Origin: an uncultured Bacteroides sp.
Lineage (GTDB): Bacteria > Bacteroidota > Bacteroidia > Bacteroidales > Bacteroidaceae
Direction of reading: 5' to 3'
DNA: 64,000 nt
Assembly (NCBI GenBank): GCA_949288585.1
Contig: CASEKR010000003.1
Location: forward strand, 103,497-167,496
In this document: in pieces, positions 41,541 to 50,371 of the stretch
Numbering within the stretch: the first letter of the stretch is position 1
How the letters are laid out: every line of letters begins with the position of its first letter
Translations under genes and position numbers: made by a program
Notes under the pieces: generated by a model
The model's database searches: none
Told to the model about the DNA's origin: nothing
What the model saw: only the letters and a program-made list of their open reading frames with translations

Positions 41541-42884
41541 TCAACGTCCCAGGCTCGTGCGGCGCCGGAAGCGTGCCCAAAACAAGATGCCCGCCGTGGT
41601 CAGGCCGAAGGGGAAAGCCATCCAAATGCCCACCAAGTCCCAGTCCAGCACGAAAGCGAACAGATAGCCCGCAGGCAAAGAGATGACGAAGTAGGCCACA
41701 AAGGCAATGAACATCATGGGCCGCACGTCCGACACCCCGCGCAAGGCATTGGCAAAGGTGATTTGCAGCCCGTCCCCAAACTGGTAAATAAGGAACGGCA
41801 CGAACAAGGCCGGAATCCAACGGGACACCTCCGCGTTCTCCGTGAACCAACCGCCCACAGAATAGCGGCACACAAAGACAATCCCCGTCAGCACGACGGC
41901 CATCGCCAGAATCAGGTGGAAACCCGCGTTCGCCACCCTCCGCACGTTGGTCCTGTCCCCCACCCCGTGGAAATTGCTCACCCTGACGGCCACGGCCGCG
42001 CCCATGCCGTAATACATCATGAACGTGAACTGCGAAATGGTCAGCATAATCTGGTGCGAAGCCAAGGCCACTGTCCCCAGCCAACCTACCATGATAACGC
42101 TCAGGCTGAACGAAGCGGTCTCCATCCCCATCTGCAAACCCACGGGCCAGCCAAGCCCATTGAGCCTCTTGAACATCGTCACCGGCCACGGTCCCCTCAG
42201 CAGGCCTACGCGGTAACGGCGGAAACGCCGCGCGCGGAGGACAATCGCGGCAAACACCACCACCATCATCACCCTCGACAACAAAGTGCTCAGCCCCGCA
42301 CCCAGCAGTCCCAGTTCCGGCAACCCCAACTTGCCGTTTATCAAGACATAATTGCCCGCGATGTTCAGCGCATTCCCGCCCAACAAGATCCACATCGCCG
42401 TGCGCGTGTCCGTGATTCCGTCCGTGAATTGCTTGAACGCATTGAACAACATGACAAACAACAGCGACACCAGCAGCACCAAGTAATAGGGCTTGATGAG
42501 CGGAACCAGTTCTTCGGGCTGCCCCAAGCGTTCGATGTTGAAATACAATGCCGCCATCACCACCATCTCCAGCAGCGCGACCAGCGTGTTCGCCACCAGG
42601 CTCGCCCGCAGCGCGCTCCCGGCTTCAGCCAGTTGCCCACGGCCGTACAAACTGCCCACGACCGGCGTCAGCCCGTAGCTGAAGCCCGTGCTGAAGATGA
42701 TGCACAGGTTGAACATGTTGTTCACGAACGACGCCGCCCCCAGTTCCGGAGTACTGTGGTGGCCAATCATCAGCGTGTCGGCAAAGCCCAGAATGATTAC
42801 GCCCAACTGCCCCACTACGATAGGGAAGCCCAGCGAGAACAAGGCACGGTAGTGCGCGCCGTATGTCTGAATCCATCGGTTCAT
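41541..42884 (-). CDS. MATE family efflux transporter
   Basis: The 447-residue protein has about twelve transmembrane helices in two homologous halves, each with the MATE pattern (first half YRALFSLGFPIVVGQLGVIILGFADTLMIGHHS, second half WPVGLQMGMETASFSLSVIMVGWLG). MATE proteins expel cationic drugs or metabolites using Na+ or H+ gradients; the substrate cannot be told here. It starts 17 bases after the M16 peptidase gene, forming the last gene of a three-gene unit. Confidence 0.94.
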   Translation of the reverse strand: MNRWIQTYGAHYRALFSLGFPIVVGQLGVIILGFADTLMIGHHSTPELGAASFVNNMFNLCIIFSTGFSYGLTPVVGSLYGRGQLAEAGSALRASLVANTLVALLEMVVMAALYFNIERLGQPEELVPLIKPYYLVLLVSLLFVMLFNAFKQFTDGITDTRTAMWILLGGNALNIAGNYVLINGKLGLPELGLLGAGLSTLLSRVMMVVVFAAIVLRARRFRRYRVGLLRGPWPVTMFKRLNGLGWPVGLQMGMETASFSLSVIMVGWLGTVALASHQIMLTISQFTFMMYYGMGAAVAVRVSNFHGVGDRTNVRRVANAGFHLILAMAVVLTGIVFVCRYSVGGWFTENAEVSRWIPALFVPFLIYQFGDGLQITFANALRGVSDVRPMMFIAFVAYFVISLPAGYLFAFVLDWDLVGIWMAFPFGLTTAGILFWARFRRRTSLGR

Positions 42885-42901
42885 ATGCTTGGAATCTGTT
42901 T

Positions 42902-44140
42902 TTATTTAAGAAGAGCGCGGTAATGCAATACGCTGGCGTTCGTGCGGCGGAAGGCACGGCGTGCTGCCATCTGCAACCGCTCCGCGCTGACGGCGCGGTA
43001 GCGTTCCGCCTCGCGGCCGATGTCCTCCGCCCGCCCCGTCAGTTCAAACCAAGCCAGGTTGGTAGCCACGTTCAGGTAATTGATGTTGCCGAAGATTTGG
43101 GTAGACTCGAACTTGTTCTTCACTTTCTCCAGTTCCAGGTCGTCCACCGGCTCTTGCGCCAAGCGCCCCAGTTCCTCCCACACGGCGGCCTCGGCCTGCT
43201 CCAGCGTCGTGCCCGCCGACGGCTTGCCGCTGACGTGCAACAAACCCGCGTCGCGCGAGCCGGACACGTAGGCGTCGATGCTCGAGAAGAGCTTCCGCTC
43301 CAACACCAACCTTTGCGTCAGGCGGCTGGAACGCCCGTTGCTCAGGATGTCCGACAGGGAGTCGAACGCATAATAATCCTCCTCGCCCCGGCCGCAGATG
43401 TGGAAAGCCATGTACAATGCGTCCAGCGGCACGTTGCGCTCCACCGTCAGGCGGCGTTCCTCCGCTTGTTCCGGTTCTTGCGGCAGGGAGCGCATGGGGA
43501 TGTCCCGCCGGGGGATGGGGCCGAACCACTTGTCGGCCAGGCGGCGCGCCTCGTCCCACGACAGGCGGCCCGTGACGGCCAGCACGGCATTGTTGGGCGC
43601 ATAGTGGCGGAAGAAGAACTCCTCCACCTCGTCCAGCGTGGCGTTGGCTATGTGCGACAGGTCCTTGCCGATAGTCGGCCAGCGATAGGGATGCACGCGG
43701 TAGGCCAAGGGGCGGAGCAAGTGGCCCACGTCGCCATAAGGCTGGTTGAGGCAACGCTGGCGGAACTCCTCCATCACGACGTCGCGCTGCACCTCGAGGC
43801 TGCGGGGACTGAAAGCCAGTTCCAGCATCCGGTCAGACTCCAGCCAGAAGCCTATTTCGGCGTTGGCGGCAGGGACGGTCAGGTAGTAATTGGTGATGTC
43901 GTTGTTGGTCCAGGCATTGTTCTCGCCGCCGGCCAACTGCAAGGGCGTGTCATAGTCGGGGATGTGCTTAGAGCCGCCGAACATGAGGTGCTCGAACAGG
44001 TGCGCGAAGCCCGTGTGTTCGGGGTGCTCGTCGCGCGCGCCGACGTCGTAGACGATGTTCATCGCCACCATCTGCGTGCTGGTGTCTTCGTGGTGCACCA
44101 GCCGCAGGCCGTTGTCCAGTATGTGGCGGTTAATCTTCAA
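42902..44140 (-). CDS. M16 family zinc metallopeptidase
   Basis: The 412-residue protein is a single M16 (pitrilysin/PqqL-like) unit. It has the inverted zinc motif HLFEH (His47, Glu50, His51) and the third ligand about 74 residues later in VVMEEFRQR. The second half is the inactive M16 C-terminal domain. Most Bacteroidales M16 proteins of this size act as dimers in the cytoplasm or periplasm; no signal peptide is visible. Its start overlaps the 3' end of the cyclophilin gene by 11 bases, so the two are translationally coupled. Confidence 0.93.
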   Translation of the reverse strand: MKINRHILDNGLRLVHHEDTSTQMVAMNIVYDVGARDEHPEHTGFAHLFEHLMFGGSKHIPDYDTPLQLAGGENNAWTNNDITNYYLTVPAANAEIGFWLESDRMLELAFSPRSLEVQRDVVMEEFRQRCLNQPYGDVGHLLRPLAYRVHPYRWPTIGKDLSHIANATLDEVEEFFFRHYAPNNAVLAVTGRLSWDEARRLADKWFGPIPRRDIPMRSLPQEPEQAEERRLTVERNVPLDALYMAFHICGRGEEDYYAFDSLSDILSNGRSSRLTQRLVLERKLFSSIDAYVSGSRDAGLLHVSGKPSAGTTLEQAEAAVWEELGRLAQEPVDDLELEKVKNKFESTQIFGNINYLNVATNLAWFELTGRAEDIGREAERYRAVSAERLQMAARRAFRRTNASVLHYRALLK

Positions 44141-44966
44141 GGACGGTCACTTTACGGATGACGACATTCTCTTCGGGGCGGTCGTTGCGGTCGGTTTTAA
44201 CGCGCTGGATTTTGTCTACCACGTTCATGCCTTCCAGCACCTCGCCGAAAACGGTGTACTCGCCGTCCAGGTGGGGCGTCCCGCCCACAGTGGTGTATGC
44301 CATCCGCTGCTCGGTCGTGAACTCGAAGCGGGGCTTGCCGGCCATCTGCGCCTCGGCCTGCTCAATCAGTTCGTCCTGCAGGCGCAGCAGTCCCTCCTGG
44401 TCGCCTTCGCGGCGCATCTTGTAGATGTCCTTCATGTGCTTCTGGGCCAAGGCATTGAACACACTTTGCAGGCGCATCTGGTTTATCTGCTCCTCCATGT
44501 TGGCCAGGGTAGCGTCGTTGTAGACCTTGCCCGTGACGATGTAGAACTGGCAGCCGGACGATTCTTTCTTGGGGTTGACGTTGTCGCCCTGGCGGGCGGC
44601 GGACAGGACGCCGCGCTTGTGGAAATACTTGGGATAGACAAACTCTGCGGGGATGGTGTAGCCCACGTCGCCCGCCCCGAGCGCCTTGCCTTTCGGCGCG
44701 TTCTTGCTCTGCGGGTCGCCCGCCTGAATCATGAAGTCCTTGCTGACGCGGTGGAACAGGGTGCCGTCGTACATGCCTTCGCGCGCCAGCTTGATGAAGT
44801 TGTCACGATGTTTCGGTGTCTCGTTGTACAGTTTTACCACGATGTCTCCGGCCGTGGTTTCGATTTTCAGCTTGGTTTCTTCCATTTTACTTTGATTTGT
44901 TCCCTGCTTGCAGGCGGCCAGTCCGCAGAGAAGCAGGGTGAATATGACAATGAAGTTTCGTTTCAT
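44130..44966 (-). CDS. Cyclophilin-type peptidyl-prolyl isomerase lipoprotein
   Basis: The 278-residue protein has a lipoprotein signal (LLLCGLAAC, lipidated Cys19) and a cyclophilin domain with the catalytic Arg73 in FHRVSKDFMIQAGDP and the GCQFYIV strand. A helical insertion of about 75 residues (ATLANMEEQINQMRL to RFEFTTEQR) separates this from the closing LDGEYTVFGEVLEGM segment. It should assist folding in the periplasm. It heads the cyclophilin-M16-MATE unit and is divergent from the sigma-54 response regulator. Confidence 0.92.
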   Translation of the reverse strand: MKRNFIVIFTLLLCGLAACKQGTNQSKMEETKLKIETTAGDIVVKLYNETPKHRDNFIKLAREGMYDGTLFHRVSKDFMIQAGDPQSKNAPKGKALGAGDVGYTIPAEFVYPKYFHKRGVLSAARQGDNVNPKKESSGCQFYIVTGKVYNDATLANMEEQINQMRLQSVFNALAQKHMKDIYKMRREGDQEGLLRLQDELIEQAEAQMAGKPRFEFTTEQRMAYTTVGGTPHLDGEYTVFGEVLEGMNVVDKIQRVKTDRNDRPEENVVIRKVTVLED

Positions 44967-44992
44967 TTACCTTTTTGTTTAATTTAAGCCTG

Positions 44993-45000
44993 CAAATATA
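44993..45000 (-). promoter_or_regulatory. -7 promoter box for the cyclophilin unit
   Basis: TATATTTG on the minus strand, 26 bases before the ATG at 44966. Confidence 0.55.
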
Positions 45001-45021
45001 CGACTTTCAGTCAAAACCGCT

Positions 45022-45029
45022 TACCTTTG
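45022..45029 (+). promoter_or_regulatory. -7 promoter box for the sigma-54 response regulator
   Basis: TACCTTTG on the plus strand, 28 bases before the ATG at 45058. Confidence 0.65.
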
Positions 45030-45057
45030 TTGGCAAAAGAAACCTAAAGCGAAGGCA

Positions 45058-46383
45058 ATGAAGTCCATTTTAATCGTAGAAGACGACATCACGTATGGCA
45101 TGATGCTGAAAACCTGGCTGGGGAAGAAGGGATTCCAAGTAGCTTCGGCCAGCAATGTGGCCCGCGCGCGGAAACACCTCGAGACGGAGGACGTAGACCT
45201 GATTCTGTCCGACCTGCGCCTGCCCGACCACGACGGCACAGACCTGCTCCGCTGGATGGCGGACGGGGGAAAAGCCATCCCGCTCATCATCATGACGGGC
45301 TACGCCGACATACAATCGGCAGTGCAGGCCATGAAGATGGGAGCGCGGGACTACGTGGCCAAGCCTGTCAACCCGGACGAGTTGCTGAAGAAAATCGGCG
45401 AGGCCCTGGACGCCGCTCCTCCCCCCGCCCCACAGCCCCAGGCACCCGCCCGGGAAGAGACGGCCGACTTCATCGAGGGGGAAAGCGAAGCCGCCCGCCA
45501 ACTGTACAACTACGTCCGCCTGGTGGCGCCCACCAACATGTCCGTCCTCATCAACGGGGCCAGCGGGACGGGCAAGGAATACGTGGCACACCGCATCCAC
45601 CGCCTGAGCAAGCGCGCCGACCGCCCGTTCATTGCCATCGACTGCGGCTCCATCCCCAAGGAACTGGCGGCGTCGGAGTTCTTCGGCCACGTAAAGGGAG
45701 CCTTCACGGGCGCCGTGGGCGACAAGACGGGCGCCTTTGTCGAAGCCAACGGCGGCACCATCTTCCTGGACGAAATCGGAAACCTGAGCTATGAAGTGCA
45801 GGTGCAACTGCTGCGCGCTCTGCAAGAGCGGAAAGTGCGCCCCGTGGGCTCGGGCAAAGAAATCCAAGTGGACGTGCGCTTAATCTCAGCCACCAACGAA
45901 AACCTGGAGCAGGCCATTGAGAAAGGCCAGTTCCGCGAAGACCTCTACCACCGCATCAACGAGTTCACCCTGCGCATCCCGATGCTGAAAGACCGCCGCG
46001 AGGACATCCTGCTCTTCGCGCGCTCGTTCCTGGCCCAGGCCAACCGCGAGATGGGCAAGGAAGTGGCAGGGTTTGACGAACGGGCCGCCCAACTGCTGAT
46101 GGACTATCCCTGGCCCGGCAACCTGCGGCAAATGAAAAACGCCATCCGCCGCGCCACCCTGCTGGCCACCGGCACCTACATCACGCCCGCCGACCTGGGA
46201 GACCTGCCCGAAGCCACCCCCGCGCCGGCCGCCCTGCCCCTGCGCAACGAGGAGGCGGAAAAACAACACATCATCGAAGCGTTGAAACAGACGGGGCACA
46301 ACAAGAGCCGCGCCGCACAGTTGCTGGGCATCGACCGGAAGACGCTCTACAACAAACTGAAGGCATACGGCATCGAAGCCTGA
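45058..46383 (+). CDS. Sigma-54-dependent response regulator (NtrC family)
   Basis: The 441-residue protein has a receiver domain (Asp52 in LILSDLRLPDHDG), a Pro-rich linker (about 120-132), an AAA+ domain with Walker A GASGTGKE (167-174), the sigma-54 contact loop GAFTGA (214-219) and Walker B GGTIFLDEIGN, and a C-terminal Fis-type HTH (about 400-441, NKSRAAQLLGIDRKTLYNKLK). It activates RpoN promoters on phosphorylation. No kinase is immediately adjacent; the hybrid kinase with HPt at 39120 is the nearest candidate partner. Confidence 0.95.
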   Translation: MKSILIVEDDITYGMMLKTWLGKKGFQVASASNVARARKHLETEDVDLILSDLRLPDHDGTDLLRWMADGGKAIPLIIMTGYADIQSAVQAMKMGARDYVAKPVNPDELLKKIGEALDAAPPPAPQPQAPAREETADFIEGESEAARQLYNYVRLVAPTNMSVLINGASGTGKEYVAHRIHRLSKRADRPFIAIDCGSIPKELAASEFFGHVKGAFTGAVGDKTGAFVEANGGTIFLDEIGNLSYEVQVQLLRALQERKVRPVGSGKEIQVDVRLISATNENLEQAIEKGQFREDLYHRINEFTLRIPMLKDRREDILLFARSFLAQANREMGKEVAGFDERAAQLLMDYPWPGNLRQMKNAIRRATLLATGTYITPADLGDLPEATPAPAALPLRNEEAEKQHIIEALKQTGHNKSRAAQLLGIDRKTLYNKLKAYGIEA

Positions 46384-46388
46384 GACGG

Positions 46389-46434
46389 GGAAAGTGTGGA
46401 AAAAATCCACAACCTGCTCCACACTTTCCACAAT
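46389..46434 (+). terminator. Terminator of the sigma-54 response regulator gene
   Basis: GGAAAGTGTGGA (46389-46400) pairs with TCCACACTTTCC (46418-46429); an AT-rich stretch follows. Confidence 0.8.
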
Positions 46435-46531
46435 TTTTCCACACTACGAAGATTCTCCCGCCAGACAAAGCCCCATTCTTTTGTATTTTTTCACAAATCA
46501 CCCCTTCCACGACCTATTCACACATCCGCCG

Positions 46532-46597
46532 GAGAACGTTTGCCCCGAGTGCGGCAAACGGAAACGCGGAGTGCGGCAAACGGAAACACGGAGTGCG
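46532..46597. repeat. 22-bp-period intergenic array E
   Basis: Three units end at 46553, 46575 and 46597, exactly 22 bp apart, in reverse orientation (each ending GAGTGCG). It lies between the response regulator terminator and the promoter of the candidate RNA. I see nothing in the remaining parts of 46435-46531 or 46598-46800. Confidence 0.8.
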
Positions 46598-46803
46598 GCG
46601 GAAGCAGACCGCCCCCAAAGCCCCTCCAGGCCCTTGCCGGGAACCGGGGGAAATGCCCCGGCGAAGACACCCCGGCGTTCTTGGCACGGTATTTGATAGA
46701 TATCTATGCGAAAGACTTATTAATCCAACCTTAATCACTGATTTCAGACTGACAAAGAAAAGAGTTAACCTAAAAAAGTTAGTAAAAAGTAAGCAGTCCT
46801 GTT

Positions 46804-46811
46804 TATGTTTG
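46804..46811 (+). promoter_or_regulatory. -7 promoter candidate for the structured RNA
   Basis: TATGTTTG on the plus strand matches TAnnTTTG; a clear TTTG at -33 is missing. Confidence 0.4.
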
Positions 46812-46817
46812 TTTGTG

Positions 46818-46951
46818 GTGGTTCTTCTTCCCGTAGCAAGTTGGCAATCCGGCCAACGGCACGGGAGGAAGGCCGAAACAACGCCGGGAACGACCCGGCG
46901 TCATACAGATTGCAGAGAGAGGCCGAAGAAAAGTAAGCATACTAACACAAT
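46818..46951 (+). ncRNA. Candidate structured small RNA
   Basis: This stretch has no credible reading frame but strong structure. An 11-bp stem, CTTCTTCCCGT (46824-46834) with 46861-46871, encloses a second perfect hairpin, GTTGGC (46840-46845) with GCCAAC (46852-46857). Next comes a 7-bp GC hairpin, CGCCGGG (46882-46888) with CCCGGCG (46894-46900), then a single-stranded A-rich tail and a terminator hairpin. The word GGCCGAA occurs twice outside the stems (46871 and 46921). Length and layout fit a trans-acting RNA of the 6S class or another Bacteroidales RNA, but I cannot assign a family. Confidence 0.5.
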
Positions 46952-46994
46952 AAAAACCGTTCCCAGCTTGTCTATTCGAGGGAACGGTTTTTTT
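46952..46994. terminator. Bidirectional terminator before the S9 peptidase gene
   Basis: AAAAACCGTTCCC (46952-46964) pairs with 46980-46992, with T runs on both strands. It can end both the candidate RNA (plus) and the S9 peptidase transcript (minus). Confidence 0.85.
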
Positions 46995-47020
46995 GTATTC
47001 CTACGCGCCGTGCAGCCACG

Positions 47021-49549
47021 TCACCAATGACGTTCCGGGTAGAGGTCATTCCACCACTCGGGGCTGTCCTGCAGCCAGCGGGCAAACCAAGCCATGATGG
47101 AGTTGTGCCACTGGACGCGCTTCTCGTAATCGCTAATGAAATGGTTCTCCCCGTCCACCGTAATCAGTTCCACGGGTTTCCCCAGTATCTTCAACGCATT
47201 GTACAACTGGATGCTCTCACCCGTGGGGACGTTCGTGTCGACCGTGCCGTGCAGCAAGAGCAAAGGAGTATTGATTTTGTCCGCGTTGAACAGGGCACCG
47301 TGGCGGGTGAACAACTCAGGGTTGTTCCAAGGATAGCTTTCGGCGGCGGCAATGGCATTGTACGAATAGCCCCAATAGCCCTCGCCCCAATAACTGGTCA
47401 CGTTGCTGATGCCCGCGTGCGAAGCGGCGGCGGCAAAGAGGTCGGTCTTCGTCTGGAGATACATCGTCATGAAACCGCCATACGATGCGCCCAGGCAGCC
47501 GATGCGCTTCGGGTCGACAAACGGATGGGCCTCGCAGAACTTCTTCGTCCCTTCGATAATCTCGTCGGCGGTCCAGTCGCCCCACGCATTGACGTGGCGG
47601 GCGGAGAACTCCTGCCCGTAGCCGATGGCGCCACTGGGATTGACGACATAGACCACGTAGTCGCGCGAAGCAAACAATTGCGGGGTGTACGGATGCATCA
47701 GGCCGCGCGTGGTGGGCGTCGTCCCGCCGTAGTAGTAGACAATCAGCGGATACTTCTTCTGCGGGTCGAAGGCGGGCGGCAGGCACATCATGCCCTCAAT
47801 CCGGGTGCCGTCCTGGGCCGTGAAGTTCCAAGGCTGCATTTCGCCCAGTTCTATCTGGTCCAGCCGCTCCTTCATCGGATTGGCCAGCAAAGTCGACTTT
47901 CCCTTCTTGCGGTCATACAGGTAGGCCACGCCGGCGCTGGTGAACCCGCCGCCCACGTAGGCCATGAGCGAAGCATGGTCGTCGGGCAGAGAGAAGCTGG
48001 AAACCACGTCTTCTTCCAACGGCAGCATCTCGAACGTGTCCTTGTCCGGCACATAGCGGTAGACGTGCTGGCAGTCCTTGTCCGTCGTGTTGAAATAGAT
48101 GCAGCCGTCGGCACGGTTCCAGGCGGCGGAGATGACCGAGGGATTGAAATCGCGGGTAATGGGGCGGACCTCGCGGCTGCCCATATCCATCAGGAAGGCT
48201 TGCACGTCGAAGTCATTGGCAATGGGCAGGCTGCCACAGTTCTTGCCGATGCCGCCAAAGGCCGAGGGACTGCCCGTCAGGAGCAACTGCGTGCCGTCGG
48301 GCGAATAAGTCGCGCCGTTGACGTAGGCATCCCACTGCACCAGCGTGTCGGCCTGCAACGTGGCCAGGTCAATCTGGAACACAGCGGTGAGCGAGAAGGG
48401 GCACTTCGTGATGTTGGGCTTGTGCGCGCTGCACAGCAGTTTCGTCCCGTCGGGCGAAATATCGTTCAGGTAAACGCTGGTGCTGCCGTAGGTCAGGCGT
48501 TCGGAAAGCCCCGTCGAGAGGTCGTATTTCACCAAATAAGAGCGGTTGCGCGCGCCGGGGATACGGTCGTCCGGATGCAGCAGGCGTTTCAGCGGGCCGC
48601 CGGCCTGTTCGCCCTCGTCGGTTTTCGAATAAACCAGATAATCTTCGTTGGGCGACCACGTGAAATACCCCTCCGGGATATTGCGCCGCACGACGGTTTC
48701 GCGCCCGTCGGCCGGATCGTAAACGAGGAGGTCGTTCCCCTCCTTGCCCGTCACGGTGTAATACAGGCGGCTTCCCCGAGGCATCCAACGCATGTTCCCG
48801 CCCACGTTGGGCAACAGGACGCGCCCGGTCTTCACCTCCGTCAGTTCGGTGTGCGAGCGCGAACGCTTCAGGTCGTAACTGTCGCTATACCGGGTCAGCA
48901 GGTACTTCCCGTCGGGCGACAAAGACACCGACGCCACACGGCTGCCAAAATTGGTATCGGCCAACGACAGGCGGCGTTTCAGGCCGGGGGCGATGCGGCA
49001 GGCCACGCCGGCATATTCCTTGCCTTTCTCAAACTCGCACTTCAGGGCGGGCTGCGCCTTGTCATCGGCCGTGGCAAGCAGCTTGACCACGATTTCGTAG
49101 TCGGCCTCCGGCTCCAGACGCAGATCCATCTCCTCGGGGCGCACCTGCGACAGGCTGTCCTCGGCCGTCGTCTTCGAGCGCAGGGAATGCCCATTGACAA
49201 AGACCTCGAAACGCGCCGGCGAAGAGACTTTCAGCTTTCCCTTCATGAAACGCTCGGCCCGGATGCGGGTGGAAAACAAGTAAAACAAGTTGTCGGCCTC
49301 GGGCTTCGCCACCGTCACATAACCGGTCGTGTCGGCCGACATGCGCCCGGCTTGGGAAAAGTCGAAAGGGACATCGGTTTTCAACAGTTCTGCCGCACCG
49401 AACTTCTCGCCTTTCTGGTTGATGCTGTCGCCCGGCAAAGGCATCCGAACCACTACAGCCGGACGCACTTCATATTCCGTCACTTTCTCTTGCGAACGGG
49501 TCGCCAACCCTATGAACGATAGGGCCAGCAGGATAAAAAACTTTTTCAT
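47021..49549 (-). CDS. S9 family prolyl-oligopeptidase-type serine peptidase
   Basis: The 842-residue protein has a signal peptide (KKFFILLALSFIGLA) and an N-terminal beta-propeller-like region (about 200-560, with repeated WSPNEDYL and SPDGTKLL strands). The C-terminal alpha/beta-hydrolase domain carries the triad Ser689 (LGASYGGFM), Asp771 (HGTVDTNVP) and His803 (GENHF). Family members cleave after Pro or Ala in peptides, probably in the periplasm here. Its ATG overlaps the stop of the RluA-type gene by four bases (ATGA), so the two are translationally coupled. Confidence 0.93.
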   Translation of the reverse strand: MKKFFILLALSFIGLATRSQEKVTEYEVRPAVVVRMPLPGDSINQKGEKFGAAELLKTDVPFDFSQAGRMSADTTGYVTVAKPEADNLFYLFSTRIRAERFMKGKLKVSSPARFEVFVNGHSLRSKTTAEDSLSQVRPEEMDLRLEPEADYEIVVKLLATADDKAQPALKCEFEKGKEYAGVACRIAPGLKRRLSLADTNFGSRVASVSLSPDGKYLLTRYSDSYDLKRSRSHTELTEVKTGRVLLPNVGGNMRWMPRGSRLYYTVTGKEGNDLLVYDPADGRETVVRRNIPEGYFTWSPNEDYLVYSKTDEGEQAGGPLKRLLHPDDRIPGARNRSYLVKYDLSTGLSERLTYGSTSVYLNDISPDGTKLLCSAHKPNITKCPFSLTAVFQIDLATLQADTLVQWDAYVNGATYSPDGTQLLLTGSPSAFGGIGKNCGSLPIANDFDVQAFLMDMGSREVRPITRDFNPSVISAAWNRADGCIYFNTTDKDCQHVYRYVPDKDTFEMLPLEEDVVSSFSLPDDHASLMAYVGGGFTSAGVAYLYDRKKGKSTLLANPMKERLDQIELGEMQPWNFTAQDGTRIEGMMCLPPAFDPQKKYPLIVYYYGGTTPTTRGLMHPYTPQLFASRDYVVYVVNPSGAIGYGQEFSARHVNAWGDWTADEIIEGTKKFCEAHPFVDPKRIGCLGASYGGFMTMYLQTKTDLFAAAASHAGISNVTSYWGEGYWGYSYNAIAAAESYPWNNPELFTRHGALFNADKINTPLLLLHGTVDTNVPTGESIQLYNALKILGKPVELITVDGENHFISDYEKRVQWHNSIMAWFARWLQDSPEWWNDLYPERHW

Positions 49550-50235
49550 TGGGATAAATCGGTAGTTATTAGTTCAAAGCCATTCCACAAGTTTCCCGGC
49601 GGAAGCGGCGCTTCCACGTCTATCAACTGTTTGGAAACCGGATGGACAAAACAGACACGGCGGGCGTGAAGGCTGATGCTACCGTCGGGATTGGAACGGG
49701 GGAAACCGTATTTCAGGTCTCCTTTGATGGGAGAGCCCATCTTGGCCAATTGGCAACGGATCTGGTGGTGGCGGCCGGTTTTCAGGTCTACTTCCAGCAG
49801 GAAATAATTCTGCGAACGGCCAATGAGGCGGTAGTGCAGCACGGCTTTCTTGCTACCCGGGCGTTCCGTGTCGTAAGCATAGCTCTTGTTTTGCTTCTCA
49901 TTGCGCACCAAATAATGCACCAATTCTCCCTCGTCCTTGGGCGGACGCTCCTTCACCACGGCCCAATAGGTCTTTTTTACTTCGCTCCCTTTAAACATCT
50001 CGTTCAGCCGGGCCAGAGCCTTGCTGGTCTTGGCAAAAACAACAAGACCGCTCACGGGGCGGTCCAAACGGTGGCAAACACCGACGAAAACATTGCCGGG
50101 CTTGGCATACTTCTCTTTCAGATATTGTTTCACAACGTCCGACAGAGGCGTGTCGCCCGTCTTGTCTCCCTGGACTATCTCGGAAGCGGTCTTGTTGACA
50201 ATAATGATGTGGTTGTCTTCGTAAACAACAGTCAT
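49546..50235 (-). CDS. RluA-family pseudouridine synthase
   Basis: The 229-residue protein lacks an S4 domain and consists of the catalytic domain only. The catalytic Asp58 is in CHRLDRPVSGLVVFAKTSKAL, followed by HQIRCQLAKMGSPIKGDLKYG. Members modify tRNA or rRNA uridines. It is separated from fabG by an inverted repeat and continues into the S9 peptidase gene. Confidence 0.93.
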   Translation of the reverse strand: MTVVYEDNHIIIVNKTASEIVQGDKTGDTPLSDVVKQYLKEKYAKPGNVFVGVCHRLDRPVSGLVVFAKTSKALARLNEMFKGSEVKKTYWAVVKERPPKDEGELVHYLVRNEKQNKSYAYDTERPGSKKAVLHYRLIGRSQNYFLLEVDLKTGRHHQIRCQLAKMGSPIKGDLKYGFPRSNPDGSISLHARRVCFVHPVSKQLIDVEAPLPPGNLWNGFELITTDLSQ

Positions 50236-50254
50236 ATACTAATGAAGAATTAAA

Positions 50255-50365
50255 AATGAAGAATGAAGAATCTTTCCCGCTTTCCACGAGAACCAACTCC
50301 GCTCAGCGTCTCTTGACTATTAATATTCCTCATTTTGCGCAAAGCGCGATTCTTCATTCTTCATT
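50255..50365. repeat. MITE-like inverted repeat between fabG and the RluA gene
   Basis: AATGAAGAATGAAGAATC (50255-50272) is perfectly complementary to 50348-50365, and both ends continue into near-repeats of AATGAAGAAT. The 75-bp interior is AT-rich with a short GCGC palindrome and has no gene. It resembles a small non-autonomous element or a decayed hairpin repeat. Confidence 0.7.
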
Positions 50366-50371
50366 AGAAAC

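Noticed and set aside
46389-46445. Cluster of DnaA-box-like TTTTCCACA words
   Set aside because: The words fall in and around the two arms and flank of a perfect terminator hairpin, which explains them; no dnaA, AT-rich unwinding region or other origin feature is nearby.
46740-47020. Protein-coding gene in the spacer before the S9 peptidase gene
   Set aside because: The plus-strand frame crosses the repeat array, stem-loops and terminator and ends inside the S9 gene; its composition is arbitrary.
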